47,179 nt of DNA from Clostridiales bacterium (GTDB lineage: Bacteria; Bacillota; Clostridia; Peptostreptococcales; Acidaminobacteraceae). The notes beneath the pieces are model-generated. The model was not told the origin of the DNA, did no database searches, and worked only from the letters and a program-made list of their open reading frames with translations. Of the stretch, positions 35,288-44,605 are shown piece after piece. A program made the translations under genes and the position numbers. Where the stretch lies: assembly GCA_030446305.1 (NCBI GenBank), contig JASUSA010000022.1, positions 1-47,179 of the forward strand. Reading direction: 5' to 3'. How positions within the stretch are numbered: the stretch's first letter is position 1; each line of letters starts with the position of its first letter.

Positions 35288-36109
35288 ATGAAGGTGATAA
35301 GAGAGTGGAAAACCATGCTGGTCCCTTATGAGCAAGCAGTTGAAGAACTAAAAGTAAAATTTAAATCCATTCGCAACCAGTATCGCGAGCTCAATGAATA
35401 TTCTCCAATCGAATTTGTAACGGGGCGCGTTAAAAAGATATCGAGCATTATTGAAAAAGCTGAACGCCGCAACATTCCCATGGAGAGAATTGAGGAAGAG
35501 ATGGAGGATATTGCAGGTATTCGCATTATGTGCCAATTTATTGATGATATCTACCGCGTCGTCGAACTCATTCATGATCGAAGCGGCAAGGATTTTACGG
35601 TTTTATATGAAAAAGACTATATTAAGTATCCAAAGGAGAGCGGCTATAAGAGTTACCATATTATCGTCTGCTACCCGGTTCATACCGCAATTGGCACACA
35701 GGAAATTCTGGCGGAGTTTCAAATCAGAACCCTTGCAATGAATTTTTGGGCGACAATTGAACACTCGCTCTCGTATAAATATAAATCGCAAATACCGCCA
35801 AATATCAAAGAGCGCCTCCGAAATTCGGCAATGGCGGCACAACAGCTCGATGAAGAAATGACGGAAATCAGCAAAGAAGTCATTAATGCACAGCTGATGT
35901 TTGAAGAAAAATCAAACACGGTGCGCGACATTACAACCAATATACAACTCTTGTTTTCACAGGGGAAAGAACTGGAAGCCATGGATTTTCAAAAACGCTT
36001 TGAGTCAATTAAAGATGGCGACAATATTTTTGAATTTGAATTGCTCTTAGGTGAGATCAAGAAGGCGTTGCCGCGCTACAATATCTTTGAGAAGGGAACC
36101 CTTAGGTAA
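35288..36109 (+). CDS. Small alarmone synthetase (RelQ/YjbM-like)
   Basis: A 273-aa single-domain (p)ppGpp synthetase, which transfers pyrophosphate from ATP to GDP or GTP. Seen: DIAGIRIMCQFIDDIY, the catalytic segment with YIKYPKESGYKSYH, and EFQIRTLAMNFWATIEHSL with the catalytic Glu. There is no hydrolase domain and no TGS or ACT domain, so it is of the small RelP/RelQ class; the C-terminus is longer than in B. subtilis YjbM. The ATG at 35288 has AAAGGAGG 5 nt ahead. Its stop overlaps the ttcA start by 1 nt, so the two are coupled. Confidence 0.92.
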   Translation: MKVIREWKTMLVPYEQAVEELKVKFKSIRNQYRELNEYSPIEFVTGRVKKISSIIEKAERRNIPMERIEEEMEDIAGIRIMCQFIDDIYRVVELIHDRSGKDFTVLYEKDYIKYPKESGYKSYHIIVCYPVHTAIGTQEILAEFQIRTLAMNFWATIEHSLSYKYKSQIPPNIKERLRNSAMAAQQLDEEMTEISKEVINAQLMFEEKSNTVRDITTNIQLLFSQGKELEAMDFQKRFESIKDGDNIFEFELLLGEIKKALPRYNIFEKGTLR

Positions 36110-36837
36110 TGCAGCGATGGGAACAAACGCTCTATATGAAACAAATGCGGCAAACGATCGACCGGTATCAGTTAATTGAGCCCGGTGACCGCATTCTCGT
36201 CGGTCTTTCAGGTGGCAAAGACAGCAGTCTTTTGTTTCATGCGCTAAGTGAGCTCAGTAAATTTCACGCCTATGATTTTGAGGTGGCTGCGCTGACAGTG
36301 GTACACGGAATGACTGAATCCGTTGCGTCGCTTATCCAGTACGGACGGGAATCCGGACGTAAAATATACCTGCATCAAGAAGATTTTACAGACCGTCTAC
36401 AAGCAAGCGAAGCAGAAGGCTTTTCAGCCTGTTATACGTGTGCGCGTATGCGAAAGGGCATTTTAAAGCGGTTTGCGCAAGCAAATGCTTTTAATAAAAT
36501 TGCCCTTGGCCATACGCGTGACGATTTTTTGGAAACACTGCTCATGAATGTTATGCAACAGGGGCGATTAGCGAGCATACCGCCTAAAACATGTGAAAAT
36601 GGCAGTGAAGGTATAGGCGTAATAATTCGACCCTTGCTGCTCGTCGATGAAAAATCGATTTCAAAGGCAGTCGAAACCTTGAAACTGCCTATCATCGGGT
36701 CGACGTGCCCTTATTCGGCAGGGAAAGCCAGAGCAGTGGCTGATGATCTTATAGAAAAACTGGAAGCGGTTTTGCCGGGATTTTCTGAGCAGTGGATTGC
36801 GGCATTTCAAAATATGGATACGACTCGACTGCTCTAA
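36109..36837 (+). CDS. ttcA: TtcA-family tRNA 2-thiolation PP-loop protein
   Basis: A 242-aa PP-loop ATPase. TtcA inserts sulfur at C32 of some tRNAs. The PP-loop SGGKDS is at residues 34-39; CYTCARMRKGIL gives the CxxC, and a further Cys in GSTCPY could be the third cluster ligand. IALGHTRDDFLETLLMN is the usual HxRDD segment. A Clostridia TtcA-like paralogue with another target is possible. The ATG overlaps the alarmone synthetase stop; a metallophosphoesterase gene follows after 56 nt. Confidence 0.85.
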   Translation: MQRWEQTLYMKQMRQTIDRYQLIEPGDRILVGLSGGKDSSLLFHALSELSKFHAYDFEVAALTVVHGMTESVASLIQYGRESGRKIYLHQEDFTDRLQASEAEGFSACYTCARMRKGILKRFAQANAFNKIALGHTRDDFLETLLMNVMQQGRLASIPPKTCENGSEGIGVIIRPLLLVDEKSISKAVETLKLPIIGSTCPYSAGKARAVADDLIEKLEAVLPGFSEQWIAAFQNMDTTRLL

Positions 36838-36893
36838 ATACGCCAACGCATAAATCAAATGATGATGTTAAGCGGATCAATAAAGGAGAAAGC

Positions 36894-37589
36894 ATGGCAA
36901 TCTATGCAATCGGCGACTTGCACTTGTCTTTTGGCGTTGATAAACCCATGGACGTCTTTGGCGAAAACTGGATATTGCACTATGAGAAGATAAAAGCAGA
37001 CTGGCTGGCGCGCGTGAAGCCAGAGGATACCGTTATTTTACCGGGGGATATTTCATGGGCAATGACCTTTGAAAGCGCTTATATTGACTTGGCATGGATT
37101 GATTCATTGCCGGGGCATAAGATTATCTTTAAAGGTAATCACGACTACTGGTGGTCTTCAAAACGCAAAATGTCAGGTGTTTTTGGGACGCTTACATTTG
37201 TGCATAATGATTATGCAGTGGTTGGCGACACGGCCATTTGCGGTACCCGCGGATGGATCTGTCCAAATACAACAAAGTTTGAGGCCGAAGACGAGAAGAT
37301 TTACATGCGTGAAGGCATGCGACTTGAACATTCGCTAAAGGCAGCAAAGGATGCCGGCTATGAGCGCATTATTGGTGCTTTGCATTTTCCGCCGACAAAT
37401 GAATTACACGAGCCTACTGTTTTTACATCTTTGATGACAAAGTATGGTGTCGAGAAAGTCGTTTACGGCCATATTCATTCCAATCCATTTTTTAAAACGG
37501 CTTTACAAGGCAGCTACGAGGGGGTATTATATTATCTAACGGCTTGCGACTACCTGTCGTTTAAGCTATTAGCATTAGAAGGGGCATAG
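36894..37589 (+). CDS. Calcineurin-like metallophosphoesterase
   Basis: A 231-aa cytoplasmic phosphoesterase. Metal-binding motifs are GDLHLSF near residues 6-12, LPGDISWA, FKGNHDYWW, ALHFPPTN and YGHIHS. It resembles the COG1768-type predicted phosphohydrolases; the substrate is unknown. The open frame begins earlier inside ttcA, but the ATG at 36894 follows AAAGGAGAA and starts immediately with the first motif. A hypothetical gene begins 1 nt after its stop. Confidence 0.85.
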   Translation: MAIYAIGDLHLSFGVDKPMDVFGENWILHYEKIKADWLARVKPEDTVILPGDISWAMTFESAYIDLAWIDSLPGHKIIFKGNHDYWWSSKRKMSGVFGTLTFVHNDYAVVGDTAICGTRGWICPNTTKFEAEDEKIYMREGMRLEHSLKAAKDAGYERIIGALHFPPTNELHEPTVFTSLMTKYGVEKVVYGHIHSNPFFKTALQGSYEGVLYYLTACDYLSFKLLALEGA

Positions 37590-37590
37590 T

Positions 37591-38124
37591 GTGAGGGAAC
37601 AAAATATTACGATGCTTTGTGAAAAGCGAAGGGAACTGATTCATGAGCTTGAACAGGGCAATTTGAACAAAGAGCATTTCATTTTAGAAAACTATGAAAT
37701 GCTGAAAGCCATCAAACACGTTGATTTAGAGGTGAAAGATGTCGAAGAAGGCATTTTGAAATACCATTATTTCAATACCATGGCTAAGATGAAGATGTTG
37801 ACAGCCGATGAGTTGGAATATAGAGATCCCGAAGGCTGCAAAGCGCTTCGAGAATCTGCTTACGAGCTGTACACAAAAAAAGAACGTATCACATTGGGAC
37901 TGTTAACGCTTGTAGATTACCAAAATATCAGCGCGTATTACATAGATTTAAATTCTAGGGCGCTTTGTGGGCAGGTCTTTGAAATTGTACTGCATGATTT
38001 GGACTATGTTATTTTGCATTCTCGTGACCGAAAAATACTGTTTAAACTGAAGGCGGCAGGTCGTTTTGAAGACTGTGTAAAACCATCGCTCATTCATGAT
38101 TATGTGAATACAAAAGTATATTAA
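37591..38124 (+). CDS. Hypothetical protein, 177 aa
   Basis: A soluble protein I do not recognise. It is rich in Glu, Lys and Leu, with predicted helices and two motifs worth noting, HFILENYEMLKA and HYFNTMAKMKML. No catalytic signature is evident. The GTG at 37591 directly follows the phosphoesterase stop and has only a weak GGGG ahead, so translation probably depends on coupling; an ATG at residue 8 is an alternative start. It is the last gene of the radical SAM-alarmone-TtcA-phosphoesterase run, before a strong terminator. Confidence 0.75.
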   Translation: MREQNITMLCEKRRELIHELEQGNLNKEHFILENYEMLKAIKHVDLEVKDVEEGILKYHYFNTMAKMKMLTADELEYRDPEGCKALRESAYELYTKKERITLGLLTLVDYQNISAYYIDLNSRALCGQVFEIVLHDLDYVILHSRDRKILFKLKAAGRFEDCVKPSLIHDYVNTKVY

Positions 38125-38277
38125 TCATAACGGTGAAGATGACATCGTTCAACTTTTATCCTTCAATAAAATATGACTATTTTTATCATACGAAAATTCA
38201 AAAGATTGTCGTGAAGGATCGGCTAAAGGCAATGATGCAATTTTCTTAACGCATTACAGCGGCTTAATGGCTTGAAA

Positions 38278-38312
38278 AAAAACCCCCTCTCAACTACTGA
38301 GCGGGGGTTTTT
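38278..38312. terminator. Strong bidirectional terminator
   Basis: AAAAACCCCC (38278-38287) pairs with GGGGGTTTTT (38303-38312), with inner arms CTCA and TGAG. It serves the hypothetical gene (+) and the MCP gene (-). Confidence 0.92.
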
Positions 38313-38366
38313 GTATGGATTTGTTAATCATTTGAAAAAATGTGCAAAGACAATGTGCGGGGGTGT

Positions 38367-40478
38367 TTAGATTTTAAATTCGCCTACATAGTCTTTTAGG
38401 GTTTTGCTATTGACTTTAACAATGTCAATTTCTTTGGTAACTTTTTCAGATACGCGCATAATATCGTTGACGTGAGACGCTACGTCAGAAACGCCTTTTG
38501 CGCTGTCTGAAATCGTGACGGTAATATTGCTGATGGTTTCGTTGACACTGGTAACAGAAGCTCTCATGTCTTTTGTTGTCTGAACGAGTTGATTAAAGAT
38601 TTCTGAAAGATTGTTAGCATCACGATCATAGCGATCACCAATTTTTGTTAAGGATTCATAATCCTCAAGAACATTGCTTTCAATAAAGTCAATGAGAGCC
38701 GACGCATTCTCTGCCAGATCTGAAACAGATTTGATAACGCCCTGTGTAACCGATTGAATTTCATTGGCTGAATTTTGTGATGTCGATGCCAATTTGCGAA
38801 TTTCTTCTGCAACGACACTGAAACCCTTGCCCGCTTCACCAGCTCGAGCAGCTTCTATTGCGGCATTTAGCGCAAGCAAATTCGTTTGATCTGCAATTTC
38901 AAGAATAGAACCCGTTAGCAAATTGATTTTTTCGACCTCTTTTGATTTTTCAATTGAAACGGATAACACTTCTTTTGAGTTTTGATAGAGATTGACAGCC
39001 TTGTCTTTTGCTTCTTCAGAAGATGATTTGATACGACTTGCCCTTGTTCGAAGTTTGTCAGTGAAGTCCATGCCGCTGTTTGCCTGTTCAACGACCTCTT
39101 CAATGAGTGTGTCAATAACATGGGTAGAAGCGTCCACTTCCTCAGTTGAGGCGCTGGTTTCTTCCATGCTCGCAGACAGCTCTTCTGTACTGGCGGAAAT
39201 CATCTCAATATTGCCGTTTAAGCGAACGACTTCATCGGTAACTTCACTGGCGAGTCTTCCGAGTCCGTCTGCATTGTGATCAACATCGACAATCATACTG
39301 TGAATTTTTTCATTATATTGATTGAATGCAGTGGCGAGTTGCTTAAACTCATCATTGTTTTTAAGATTGATCTGTTTAGTCAAATCTTGCGTTTCTGTTG
39401 CCTGTGTCAGCTCGGCGATTAACTTTTTAAGTGGTATTGAGATTGAACGATAAATAAAAACAGAACTGATCAGTGAAATAATAATACCGAAAAAGAGTGA
39501 TATTTGTGCGCTTCTGACTGTAGAAGCACTGATGCCGTTGATAACAGTTCCCTGAAGATCAAAGATCCCATCGACGAGATCTTGGACTTGATCGACGATT
39601 TGTACAAGTCCTTGATACTGCATAGTCAATGAAATATCAACAGAATATAAGCGATTGGTTGCTAATATATAGCTGTTGAGACCATCAATTGTGGTACTGA
39701 CAAAATTGCCGCTCCCGATCGTTTCAAGGTCATCAGACATTGAGAGCAGTGTGTACTGGAATTCTTTGCTGACCGTTGTGATATCGGTTAGCTTTGACTT
39801 CTCGCCTGTTATGATATACTCTTTTTCAAGTGCTCTCAAGACGGCAAGATAGTTCTTCATTTCCAGTGTCTTTGTCAGCAGTGCATAGTCTTTGTCCTTT
39901 AAAACTGACAGCTGGTCGCCTGAGTTTTCCAGTTCGCTTCTCAGAACAATTTCCAGTTTGTCTAAAGTGGCTTCCGTTTCATCGGCGCTGTTAGATAGAT
40001 TTGCAAGTGCGACCTCGCGGTCATTTTCATAGCCAAGGTAATTATCGAGTACGGATTCGTAGGATTCGATTAGACCTTGAATACTGGTAATCTGGTCTTT
40101 GATTTCTTGATCGGCATCTGAATTCAAGACCTTTGTAATTTCATCCTTGGTTGTCGTCAAACGATCGTCAATAAATGTCAACAACGCCGCATCACCGGTC
40201 GATTCGTACTCACTCTGATGTGCCAGAATGCCGTCGATATTACGGATGATGTCGCTCACGGTATTGTTGATGTCAATGACGCCGTTCAGGGATTGAATGC
40301 CGATAATGGTAAAGCTCAGTGAGATGACAATGACTGCAAATAATAAAGCATAACTTAGAACCAGCTTTGCTCTCACATTGAAACCAAATTTTTTTGTCTT
40401 TGATTTCCCAGCTTTCTTTGCTGCCTTGGCCGGTTTAGGCTGACCCTTTTTCCGAAACCGGTTTACCCCTTTTCCCAT
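38367..40478 (-). CDS. Methyl-accepting chemotaxis protein
   Basis: A 703-aa transmembrane chemoreceptor. A basic cytoplasmic N-terminus of about 35 residues precedes TM1 (about 42-64). The extracytoplasmic sensor region runs to about residue 330 and is helical, with no PAS or CACHE features I can see. TM2 ([15 protein letters not shown]) is followed by a HAMP domain and the signalling domain with the hairpin tip [18 protein letters not shown]. No C-terminal pentapeptide for CheR is present. The ATG at 40478 has AGGAGG 5 nt ahead; an earlier in-frame ATG at 40520 lacks one. The ligand is unknown. Confidence 0.93.
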   Translation of the reverse strand: MGKGVNRFRKKGQPKPAKAAKKAGKSKTKKFGFNVRAKLVLSYALLFAVIVISLSFTIIGIQSLNGVIDINNTVSDIIRNIDGILAHQSEYESTGDAALLTFIDDRLTTTKDEITKVLNSDADQEIKDQITSIQGLIESYESVLDNYLGYENDREVALANLSNSADETEATLDKLEIVLRSELENSGDQLSVLKDKDYALLTKTLEMKNYLAVLRALEKEYIITGEKSKLTDITTVSKEFQYTLLSMSDDLETIGSGNFVSTTIDGLNSYILATNRLYSVDISLTMQYQGLVQIVDQVQDLVDGIFDLQGTVINGISASTVRSAQISLFFGIIISLISSVFIYRSISIPLKKLIAELTQATETQDLTKQINLKNNDEFKQLATAFNQYNEKIHSMIVDVDHNADGLGRLASEVTDEVVRLNGNIEMISASTEELSASMEETSASTEEVDASTHVIDTLIEEVVEQANSGMDFTDKLRTRASRIKSSSEEAKDKAVNLYQNSKEVLSVSIEKSKEVEKINLLTGSILEIADQTNLLALNAAIEAARAGEAGKGFSVVAEEIRKLASTSQNSANEIQSVTQGVIKSVSDLAENASALIDFIESNVLEDYESLTKIGDRYDRDANNLSEIFNQLVQTTKDMRASVTSVNETISNITVTISDSAKGVSDVASHVNDIMRVSEKVTKEIDIVKVNSKTLKDYVGEFKI

Positions 40479-40563
40479 TTTGACCTCCTGCTTGTCGTGA
40501 TTAATGATTAACCAAGCCATACACCCTCGTCCACCCTACACATATGTAAGATGCATCCTTTAT

Positions 40564-40569
40564 ATTATA
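40564..40569 (-). promoter_or_regulatory. Probable -10 of the MCP gene
   Basis: TATAAT on the - strand. The -35 region would fall inside the left arm of the large inverted repeat at 40583-40641, with no clear consensus -35. Confidence 0.4.
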
Positions 40570-40582
40570 ACGCTTATTTCGC

Positions 40583-40641
40583 AAAAAATGACACAAAAAA
40601 AGAAATAATTATACAATGATATCTTTTTTGTGTCATTTTTT
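40583..40641. repeat. 18-bp perfect inverted repeat between divergent genes
   Basis: AAAAAATGACACAAAAAA (40583-40600) is the exact reverse complement of 40624-40641, with a 23-nt loop. It lies between the - strand MCP gene and the + strand thioesterase gene, so it does not terminate a convergent pair. It may be a large operator, a transcription attenuator for either direction, or a remnant repeat. The remaining intergenic sequence holds the MCP promoter and leader. Confidence 0.85.
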
Positions 40642-40740
40642 TATATCAAAAGTAGGATTTCAAAGTTTTGGCAATAAAGTGATTCAAAATGGGTATGTAT
40701 TCAAATAAGAACAAGGCTAAAAAATGATGGAGGTGATGGT

Positions 40741-41157
40741 ATGGTTGAAATTAAACCGATTGATGTTGGCAAAAGCATGATTATACAAAGAAGGGTAACC
40801 GAAGAAGATGCGTCGCTGAATTATGGCAGCGGCAGTATTAAGAAGCTGTTTGCAACGCCTCGACTTGTTGCAATGATGATCGAAGCATCCTCAATGCTTA
40901 TCGACAAGTCATTGCCGGAGGGATTTGTATCCATTGGCAAGCATCTGGAAGTCGACCACTTTAAGCCGACGCTGATTGGCGGCACCGTCAGTGTTGAAGT
41001 CAAAGTGATCAGTTCTGATGAAACGCGTGTGACACTTTCGATGGAAGCTTTTGATGAGGTTGGCAAGATTGGTGAAGGCACGCATGTCCGCTATCTGGTC
41101 AATCACAGCAAATTGAAAGAAAGGGCGACGGCACGAGAAAAATCATTGCATGAATAA
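40741..41157 (+). CDS. FlK-like hotdog thioesterase
   Basis: A 138-aa hotdog-fold protein of the fluoroacetyl-CoA thioesterase-like family. Family features are the segment SLNYGSGSIKKLFATPRLVAMMIEAS, the middle HFKPTLIGGTVSVEVKV and the closing IGEGTHVRYLV. The fluoroacetate specificity of FlK itself is not implied; family members in ordinary bacteria hydrolyse unknown acyl-CoAs. GGAGGTG lies 6 nt before the ATG. It is divergent from the MCP gene and is followed by a terminator. Confidence 0.87.
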   Translation: MVEIKPIDVGKSMIIQRRVTEEDASLNYGSGSIKKLFATPRLVAMMIEASSMLIDKSLPEGFVSIGKHLEVDHFKPTLIGGTVSVEVKVISSDETRVTLSMEAFDEVGKIGEGTHVRYLVNHSKLKERATAREKSLHE

Positions 41158-41242
41158 ATGTATGGTTGATGAAAATTCCTCATTTGTCATACACGTGCGT
41201 TTGATGTAAGATAATAAATACAGCGCAAGATCAGCACAAATG

Positions 41243-41275
41243 GAGATTTGAAGCGATGACTTCAAGTCTCTTTTT
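41243..41275 (+). terminator. Terminator after the thioesterase gene
   Basis: GAGATTTGAAG (41243-41253) pairs with CTTCAAGTCTC (41260-41270) with one G-T wobble; five T residues follow. Confidence 0.88.
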
Positions 41276-41355
41276 ACCATTGGAAGCGTGAATGGCGTGC
41301 CGCTGCCAAAGGGTACTTTAAGAAGAATACGAACGATTCATGAGGAGGCAATTCA

Positions 41356-42018
41356 TTGACATATCTAGAGAACATAGAGGCAATTATCTTTGACCTGGAT
41401 GGTACACTGGTGGATTCGATGTGGATTTGGAAACAAATTGACATTGATTTTTTAGAAAAGCGCGGCATTGCACTGCCAGAAGATTTGCAAAAGGACATTG
41501 AAGGCATGAGCTTCACGGAGACTGCACAGTATTTTTTGGATCGCTTTCAACTAAATGAACCGATGGAAGCCATTAAAGATGAATGGAATGCGATGGCCAA
41601 AGATTTTTATGCCAACCGCATTCCATTAAAACACGATGTGAAAAAAATTATTGATCACGCATTAAAGGAAGGGATCAAACTGGGTATTGGCACCAGCAAC
41701 TCGAGAGAACTTCTCATGACGGTATTAGAGGCGCATCAAATGGTAAGCCATTTTGATGCCATGCGGACTTCCTGCGAAGTGAAGGCAGGCAAACCCTCAC
41801 CGGACATTTTCTTAAAGGTAGCGGAGGATTTAGGTGTTTCACCGTCAAAGTGTCTGGTCTTTGAAGATACGTTTGCAGGTGTTCAAGCAGCTCGAAATGC
41901 GGGCATGCGTGTGATTGCCATTTACGATGAGCTGTCAGAACCCTATCGCGCGGAAATTACGGAAGCAGCAGATCATTTTATCTTTGGCTTCAGTGAGATT
42001 GCGGATGATAAATCTTGA
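41356..42018 (+). CDS. HAD-superfamily hydrolase (beta-phosphoglucomutase-like)
   Basis: A 220-aa HAD phosphatase of subfamily IA. Motif I is FDLDGTLVDS with the nucleophile D13 and D15; motif II is the Ser/Thr in GTSNSREL; the Lys is in EVKAGKPSPDIF and the acidic motif IV is VFEDTFAGVQAA. The substrate is unknown; small phosphorylated sugars are usual. The TTG start has GGAGG 7 nt ahead. Its last 29 nt overlap the 3' end of the convergent GGDEF-EAL gene, with no terminator between them. Confidence 0.92.
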   Translation: MTYLENIEAIIFDLDGTLVDSMWIWKQIDIDFLEKRGIALPEDLQKDIEGMSFTETAQYFLDRFQLNEPMEAIKDEWNAMAKDFYANRIPLKHDVKKIIDHALKEGIKLGIGTSNSRELLMTVLEAHQMVSHFDAMRTSCEVKAGKPSPDIFLKVAEDLGVSPSKCLVFEDTFAGVQAARNAGMRVIAIYDELSEPYRAEITEAADHFIFGFSEIADDKS

Positions 42019-44605
42019 TTTCTTCATCCAGAACCATTTTAATTAAGCGATCGCGTCCAACGGGGTAACTGTAGTAGTGCCCTTGGATATAGTCATAGTC
42101 AAAATTGTTGAGATAGCTGAGGTGTACGTCGCTCTCAACATTTTTAATGATAATGAGAATGTTGAGTTCCCGAAGAATATTGATAAGGGAGCTGAGCATT
42201 TTTTCATTGGCAGAAAGGTCTGAAAACATGGTGATATCCATTTTAACAAAATCAACGGGCAGCTTTTTCAAATAATTCAGCGACAGATATTCAGCACCGA
42301 AATTGTCGATGATGATTCGGAAGCCGAGTCGTGAGAGCCCGGTTATTTGTTTTTGAACCATGTCGAAATTGGATTCAATCAGTGCTTCAGAAACTTCGAG
42401 ACATATGAGCTGCGGGTCCGCATGTGATTTTGAAAGAAACTGTTCAACCTCGGCAATGAGGATACTGCTGAGTATTTCATCACTTGAAATATTAATGTTG
42501 ACATAGGTAACTTTGTCGCTGCTGTTGAGGATGGTAGAAAGCTCAAGGACTTCGCCAAATACGTATTTTGTCAGCGAACTCATGACGCCGAGCTCATGAG
42601 CCATTGGCAGGAATTTTTGCGGCGGTACAAAGCCGGTACTGCTGTGCCATCTGAGCATAGCTTCTGCAAAACGTATTTTTGTGCCTTCACGCGCATAAAT
42701 TGGTTGAAAGTTCAGTGTCATTTCGTTTTCAGTGATGGCGTGGTTGAGTTCGCGTTTTAAAGCATTAATTTGAGCGGGCTGTGCGCATGCGGATTCATCA
42801 AAGAATTTATAACCATTTTTACCCGCATTTTTTGCCTCGTACATAGCGAGGTCTGCGGCACCGATTAAACTGTCAAAATCACTACCGTGAATTGGAATCA
42901 TTGCGATGCCCATGCTGAAGGTAACGAGAAAGGCATTGTCATGTATGGTCATCGGTGTTCTAAAAGTATCAATCAGGCGTTTGGCAATAAAATCGATGGT
43001 TTCATAATCGCAGGATGAATCCACCATGGCGACGAATTCATCGCCGCCAAGGCGATAAACTTTGCCATTGTCCAATAATTGTTTTTCAAGTCGCTTGGAG
43101 ATTTCGATGAGCAGAGCGTCTCCGTAGGAGTGTCCAAAATTGTCGTTGACATATTTAAAGTTGTCAAAGTCAATGAAAAAAATTGCCCCTTTGATTCCCG
43201 TTGGCGATTGCCGTTCAAGGAGTTTATGAATATCCATTTTAAGTGAATACCGATTTGGTAAATGGGTTAAAAAATCATAATAGGCGTAGTCTTCAATGAG
43301 CTTCTGTTTTCGGATCAGTTCAGAACGCTGTTTTTTTAACTGGGATTGTGTCACCATGAGTTCTTCATTCTGGGCACGAAGTTCTTCTTCTGAAGCAGAG
43401 AGTTCTTCGTAGAGGTCTTTTAATTCTTCTGATCGCTCATGTAAGTTATTTTCAATGTCTTTCGCTTTCTTGATATAGTAAAGCAAATAGCTTAAGAAAA
43501 ATAGAAGTGCCATAAAGATACAGGTAATCGTGACGATGAGATTAAAATAAGTTTCCCAGAATGATTCAATTCGATTGAGCCAAATGATGTCTTCCGGCAG
43601 ATTGTCGATGTTGAGATCATAGGCTTTTGCGATTTCATAGTCCAGCATGTATGCATTTGGACTTTCCATCAAAATGGGTATATCAGCAGGCGTGAGTTCT
43701 TTTGTCAGCAAATCGTTGGCAATGATGCCGGCAGCCTCTCCCTGCGCCATGTGGCTGATGATACAGCCGCCAATTAAACCATCTCCAACACCGTGCTCAT
43801 ATAGATGAAAAATGGGAACAGCCGTGTGTGCGTTGATCATTTCCATAATATCGTCAAATGAAATGGTTTCGCCGCTGCTATCATCGTAAGCGGAGAGTAA
43901 AATGACAATGTCTGTCGGCTTTAAGACTTCTAATCGGTTGCCGAGCATTTCAAATGTCATTTGCCGCAGGTCGATGGTATGAAAGGACAATGTTGGGAAT
44001 AGTGTACTTAAACTGTTGTAAACAGCGAGATCGCCTTGGCCTGAAAGCGTATCGTCTACAATGGCATAGACGTCTGTTGCATCCGGTATCAATGCGGTTG
44101 CCAGCTTAATGGTGCGATCAATAGAAGCGTGCTCAAAGACGCCGGTAACCATTGGGTTATCCCGCATGCTGACGACGAGATCGTGATCGTTAACCCCCAA
44201 GAAGACAATTGGCATATGTTTGAAGAGCTCTGTCTGGTGTGCCAAGACGAAGCGCAGCGCGTTGTCATCACTCACGACGACGAGTTCATATGAATTGTCT
44301 TCCTTTAATTTATAGGCAAGGCGTTCATAAAAGCTGTGTTCATTTTCAGCAGAGTTAAAACGTTTGGCATCCATAAATTCGAGATCAATGACAAAATTGT
44401 CTTCGGGCAGGCTTTTTTTAAGCCCTTCTATTTGAAGGAAAAATGTTGGAAATCTTGAATTGTAAGAACTGATAAAGAGTATGTTGTGCTTGTGATCAGC
44501 AAAATTGGCACCCATTTGAGAAGTGATGAGCACCACAAAAAGTGCTGCTGAAAGCAGCACACGCCTTTTCGTGAAAATAAGATGTCGCAGACACGAAAGT
44601 GACAT
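41990..44605 (-). CDS. Membrane SBP-GGDEF-EAL protein with a degenerate EAL domain
   Basis: An 871-aa signalling protein. A signal anchor (about residues 14-30) is followed by an ABC-type sugar/amino-acid-binding sensor domain (ABC_sub_bind-like, NILFISSYNSRFP on), a TM helix near residue 370 and a coiled coil. The GGDEF domain has an intact GGDEF motif (43034-43048) but no RxxD inhibition site. The EAL domain reads EAM for EAL, DNFG for DDFG (Asn at 42302-42304) and IKNVE for AEGVE, with Lys (42143-42145) at a catalytic Glu. It is thus a probable diguanylate cyclase with an inactive or sensory EAL. The ATG at 44605 follows GGGGG by 5 nt. Confidence 0.88.
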   Translation of the reverse strand: MSLSCLRHLIFTKRRVLLSAALFVVLITSQMGANFADHKHNILFISSYNSRFPTFFLQIEGLKKSLPEDNFVIDLEFMDAKRFNSAENEHSFYERLAYKLKEDNSYELVVVSDDNALRFVLAHQTELFKHMPIVFLGVNDHDLVVSMRDNPMVTGVFEHASIDRTIKLATALIPDATDVYAIVDDTLSGQGDLAVYNSLSTLFPTLSFHTIDLRQMTFEMLGNRLEVLKPTDIVILLSAYDDSSGETISFDDIMEMINAHTAVPIFHLYEHGVGDGLIGGCIISHMAQGEAAGIIANDLLTKELTPADIPILMESPNAYMLDYEIAKAYDLNIDNLPEDIIWLNRIESFWETYFNLIVTITCIFMALLFFLSYLLYYIKKAKDIENNLHERSEELKDLYEELSASEEELRAQNEELMVTQSQLKKQRSELIRKQKLIEDYAYYDFLTHLPNRYSLKMDIHKLLERQSPTGIKGAIFFIDFDNFKYVNDNFGHSYGDALLIEISKRLEKQLLDNGKVYRLGGDEFVAMVDSSCDYETIDFIAKRLIDTFRTPMTIHDNAFLVTFSMGIAMIPIHGSDFDSLIGAADLAMYEAKNAGKNGYKFFDESACAQPAQINALKRELNHAITENEMTLNFQPIYAREGTKIRFAEAMLRWHSSTGFVPPQKFLPMAHELGVMSSLTKYVFGEVLELSTILNSSDKVTYVNINISSDEILSSILIAEVEQFLSKSHADPQLICLEVSEALIESNFDMVQKQITGLSRLGFRIIIDNFGAEYLSLNYLKKLPVDFVKMDITMFSDLSANEKMLSSLINILRELNILIIIKNVESDVHLSYLNNFDYDYIQGHYYSYPVGRDRLIKMVLDEEIKIYHPQSH

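Noticed and set aside
18331..38246. A 16-mer (AATGATGCAATTTTCT) shared by the kbl upstream region and 38231-38246
   Set aside because: A single 16-bp match in AT-rich DNA of this length can arise by chance, and the flanks do not match.
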